This document shows positions 4,851 to 6,358 of a stretch of 6,358 bases of DNA, one piece after another. The stretch's first letter is position 1. Each line of letters opens with the position of its first letter. Made by a program: the position numbers and the translations under genes. The DNA is from Anaerolineae bacterium (lineage in GTDB: Bacteria; Chloroflexota; Anaerolineae; Aggregatilineales; Phototrophicaceae): contig JANQRM010000436.1 in the NCBI GenBank assembly GCA_028284565.1, positions 1 to 6,358 of the forward strand. Direction: 5' to 3'. The notes beneath the pieces are model-generated. The model made no database searches, was not told where the DNA came from, and was given only the letters and a program-made list of their open reading frames with translations.

Positions 4851-5507
4851 ATGAAGAGTCAATTAGACGACAGAACGTCAAATATGTCATCGAAAAAAGT
4901 GGATATTCGGGTTCAGCGCACCCGCAAATGGTTACAAAACGCCTTACGTGAACTCATCACGGAGAAGCATTACAACCGCATCAGTGTAGCGGATATTACC
5001 GACCGTGCAGGGGTGGCGCGCCCGACCTTCTATTTGCATTATGCCAATAAAGATGAACTACTCCTCAGTCAACTAGACGAATTACTGGCTAGCCTCACCA
5101 TCGAATTTGAGCAGATGCTGACAAATCGCCCCCTAGAAAATGAGCAGGCGTTGGTCATTGCTGTTGTACAACAAATCGCCACACAATCCGCATTGTTTCG
5201 AGTCATCCTCAGTCACCAAGCCAGCCAATTGATGTTCGAGCGCATTCGGCAATATATCGTGGGGTTGATGTCCCGCTTGGTACAGACGGATTATATTCAG
5301 ACAACTGACGAAACCCTCATCGCCTTAGTGGCGGATTATATGGCAGGCGCGTTTATTCATCTTGTCGAAGGCTGGTTATCACGGGATATGCCCTACACAC
5401 CCGAAGCACTCAGCCATCTCTTCTTGGCACTCACCATACCCGGCGTACAAGCCATCCTCACAGAAAATCAGTTGGAAGACCTGTTATCCGAATCATCTAT
5501 CCCTTAA
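4851..5507 (+). CDS. TetR/AcrR-family transcriptional regulator
   Basis: This 218-residue one-component regulator is typically a dimeric repressor released by a small ligand. The N-terminal DNA-binding domain starts near residue 20 (RVQRTRKWLQNALRELI). Its helix-turn-helix spans about residues 45-64, with SVADITDRAGVARPTFYLHY followed by ANKDELL, a nearly textbook TetR recognition helix. The remaining 140 or so residues are the helical ligand and dimer domain, which is poorly conserved as expected. Two starts are possible: the ATG at 4851, and an in-frame ATG at 4884 that gives 207 residues and still keeps the whole HTH. Neither has a strong Shine-Dalgarno site, and an operator-like inverted repeat lies between them. 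It is divergent from the P450 operon, the classic arrangement for a TetR repressor of its neighbour. The coding end overlaps the convergent crotonase gene by 11 bases. Confidence 0.92.
   Translation: MKSQLDDRTSNMSSKKVDIRVQRTRKWLQNALRELITEKHYNRISVADITDRAGVARPTFYLHYANKDELLLSQLDELLASLTIEFEQMLTNRPLENEQALVIAVVQQIATQSALFRVILSHQASQLMFERIRQYIVGLMSRLVQTDYIQTTDETLIALVADYMAGAFIHLVEGWLSRDMPYTPEALSHLFLALTIPGVQAILTENQLEDLLSESSIP
4862..4883. promoter_or_regulatory. Candidate TetR operator (inverted repeat)
   Basis: ATTAGACG (4862-4869) and CGTCAAAT (4876-4883) form an inverted repeat around a 6-base centre, with seven of eight positions paired (ATTnGACG / CGTCnAAT). Size and symmetry fit a TetR dimer site. 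It ends directly before the alternative TetR start at 4884, so it would lie in the leader if that start is used, or inside codons 4-11 if translation begins at 4851. It is about 60-80 bases upstream of the predicted P450 transcript start. Binding is inferred. Confidence 0.45.
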
Positions 5508-6358
5508 ACGTCGATAAGCCCGCATCTCCAAAGGGGGCGTCACGTTCTTGCACCGCTTGACGGAATCCAGCCTCTGCCGCCCGTTGTTGGAAGCCATACC
5601 CTTCCGGTGTGTGGCGCGTGATGCCATCGAAGACAACTCCCAACACCTGTGTGCTATGCAACCCTTGTGCATACAGCGTTTGATTCACCAGCAATTTCAT
5701 CATCATGAGCTGGTTAATCGGCAATTGAGCGATTCGATTCACGAGTATCTCAGTGCGTTCATCGATGGATTCTGTGGGGGCAGATTCGATTGCCAAGCCC
5801 CATTCCACTGCTTCTGTACCAGAGAGCGAATCCCCCGTGAAGAGGAGACGCTTCGCCCGTTGTGCCCCGATGCGATATGCCCAGAGTGCCGTCGTTGGAC
5901 TGCCCCAGACACGCGCGGGTGGATAGCCGATTTTGGCAGTGTCTTCAATGATGAGCAAATCGGAACAGAGTGCCATATCCATCCCACCTGCGATGCAATA
6001 GCCATGCACCTTACACACTGTCGGCTTCTGACTATGAAACAAGCTCATGAATCCATTCGCAAAGCGACTCATCATCGCGTAATCAATCATGGGGTCCCAT
6101 GTCGCATTAGGATTGTGATTCTGGGCTTGGATAAAGGGGTCAAGGGCTGTGCCGAGTCGACTCTCGTCAACAGGGTCTTCGCCTTGCATACCTTGTTCGG
6201 CACTGCTGACCAAGTCATAGCCCCCACAAAAGCCCGTGCCATTCCCCGAAAGCAAGATGACATGCACCTGTGGATTGAGATTCGCTTCTTCCACACATTG
6301 CGCCAGCTCAAAGGGCATATCAAAGGTGATGCCGTTGCCGCGCTTAGGGCGATTTAAG
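5497..6358 (-). CDS. Crotonase-superfamily (enoyl-CoA hydratase/isomerase-like) protein, 5' end cut by the window
   Basis: This protein acts on an acyl-CoA thioester in the cytoplasm, but the reaction is uncertain. The first ATG in the window is at 6318. The frame stays open above it to the edge and reads LNRPKRGNGITFD, the classic crotonase beginning (xLNRPxxxNxxxxxM), so the gene starts outside and 286 residues are visible. Counted from that Leu, the first oxyanion-hole region is GNGTGFCGGYDL (38-49), and the second is HGYCIAGGMDMALCSD (118-133). Aligned with rat enoyl-CoA hydratase, catalytic Glu144 becomes Asp127 and Glu164 becomes Pro147 (GYPPARVWG), so simple hydration is doubtful. About 30 extra residues follow the first motif (roughly 55-90). 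The C-terminal trimerisation helices are intact and end in STFKG. It converges on the TetR gene with an 11-base overlap, so it is not in the same operon as the P450. Alternatives include an isomerase, hydrolase or decarboxylase of the same fold. Confidence 0.88.
   Translation of the reverse strand, partial: LNRPKRGNGITFDMPFELAQCVEEANLNPQVHVILLSGNGTGFCGGYDLVSSAEQGMQGEDPVDESRLGTALDPFIQAQNHNPNATWDPMIDYAMMSRFANGFMSLFHSQKPTVCKVHGYCIAGGMDMALCSDLLIIEDTAKIGYPPARVWGSPTTALWAYRIGAQRAKRLLFTGDSLSGTEAVEWGLAIESAPTESIDERTEILVNRIAQLPINQLMMMKLLVNQTLYAQGLHSTQVLGVVFDGITRHTPEGYGFQQRAAEAGFRQAVQERDAPFGDAGLSTFKG

Noticed and set aside
5548..6357. Long plus-strand open frame (269 codons) opposite the crotonase
   Set aside because: Its translation shows no domain or motif, while the minus strand has full crotonase motifs. 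It is an antisense shadow.
1..6358. A full natural-product biosynthetic cluster
   Set aside because: P450, glycosyltransferase and oxygenase are common tailoring enzymes, but no scaffold-building enzyme (PKS, NRPS, terpene or RiPP) is in the window, and the genes lie in at least four transcription units.
1..6358. RNA genes, CRISPR arrays, insertion sequences, phage or defence genes
   Set aside because: No regularly spaced repeats, tRNA-like cloverleaf, transposase motif, terminal inverted repeats or nuclease/helicase domain were found on either strand.

Overview
This is bacterial DNA of moderate GC content, carrying compact genes on both strands. The window holds seven protein genes, of which the first and last run off its ends. 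No RNA gene, insertion sequence, CRISPR array or phage gene was seen. The lineage cannot be fixed from the sequence alone. The mix of a MocR-like regulator, an MGT/UGT-type glycosyltransferase, a soluble P450, an M20 hydrolase and this style of TetR regulator would suit a Chloroflexota (Anaerolineae-like) genome, but that is a low-confidence impression.

Left part (1-1748): the first 147 bases, on the minus strand, encode the N-terminus of a GntR-type regulator, probably of the MocR subclass. It starts at a TTG codon behind a perfect GGAGG. A 341-base divergent intergenic region follows, with several short repeats and a good promoter. This leads into a plus-strand GT-B glycosyltransferase of the sterol/macrolide/glycopeptide-GT superfamily. 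Its true start is at 489, not the longer open frame at 408.

Middle (1768-4775, minus strand): three genes read in the order cytochrome P450, small Fe(II)/2-oxoglutarate oxygenase, M20 zinc hydrolase. Gaps are 49 and 13 bases, and a consensus-like promoter (TTGACA-N17-TTTAAT) lies before the P450. This looks like one operon combining two different oxidative enzymes with an amide or peptide-bond hydrolase, which suggests stepwise processing of one small molecule. The substrate cannot be read from the sequence, and no ferredoxin or reductase for the P450 is present here.

Right part (4851-6358): a TetR-family regulator is divergent from the operon and is its most likely regulator. An inverted repeat resembling a TetR operator lies between its two possible start codons. 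Facing it tail to tail, with an 11-base overlap of the coding ends, is a crotonase-superfamily gene whose first codons lie beyond the right edge. It has lost both catalytic glutamates of classical enoyl-CoA hydratase.

Points most worth a second look are the P450/2OG-oxygenase/M20 operon with its divergent TetR, the crotonase with an altered active site, the P450 lacking the I-helix acid, and the repeats in the MocR/glycosyltransferase intergenic region.
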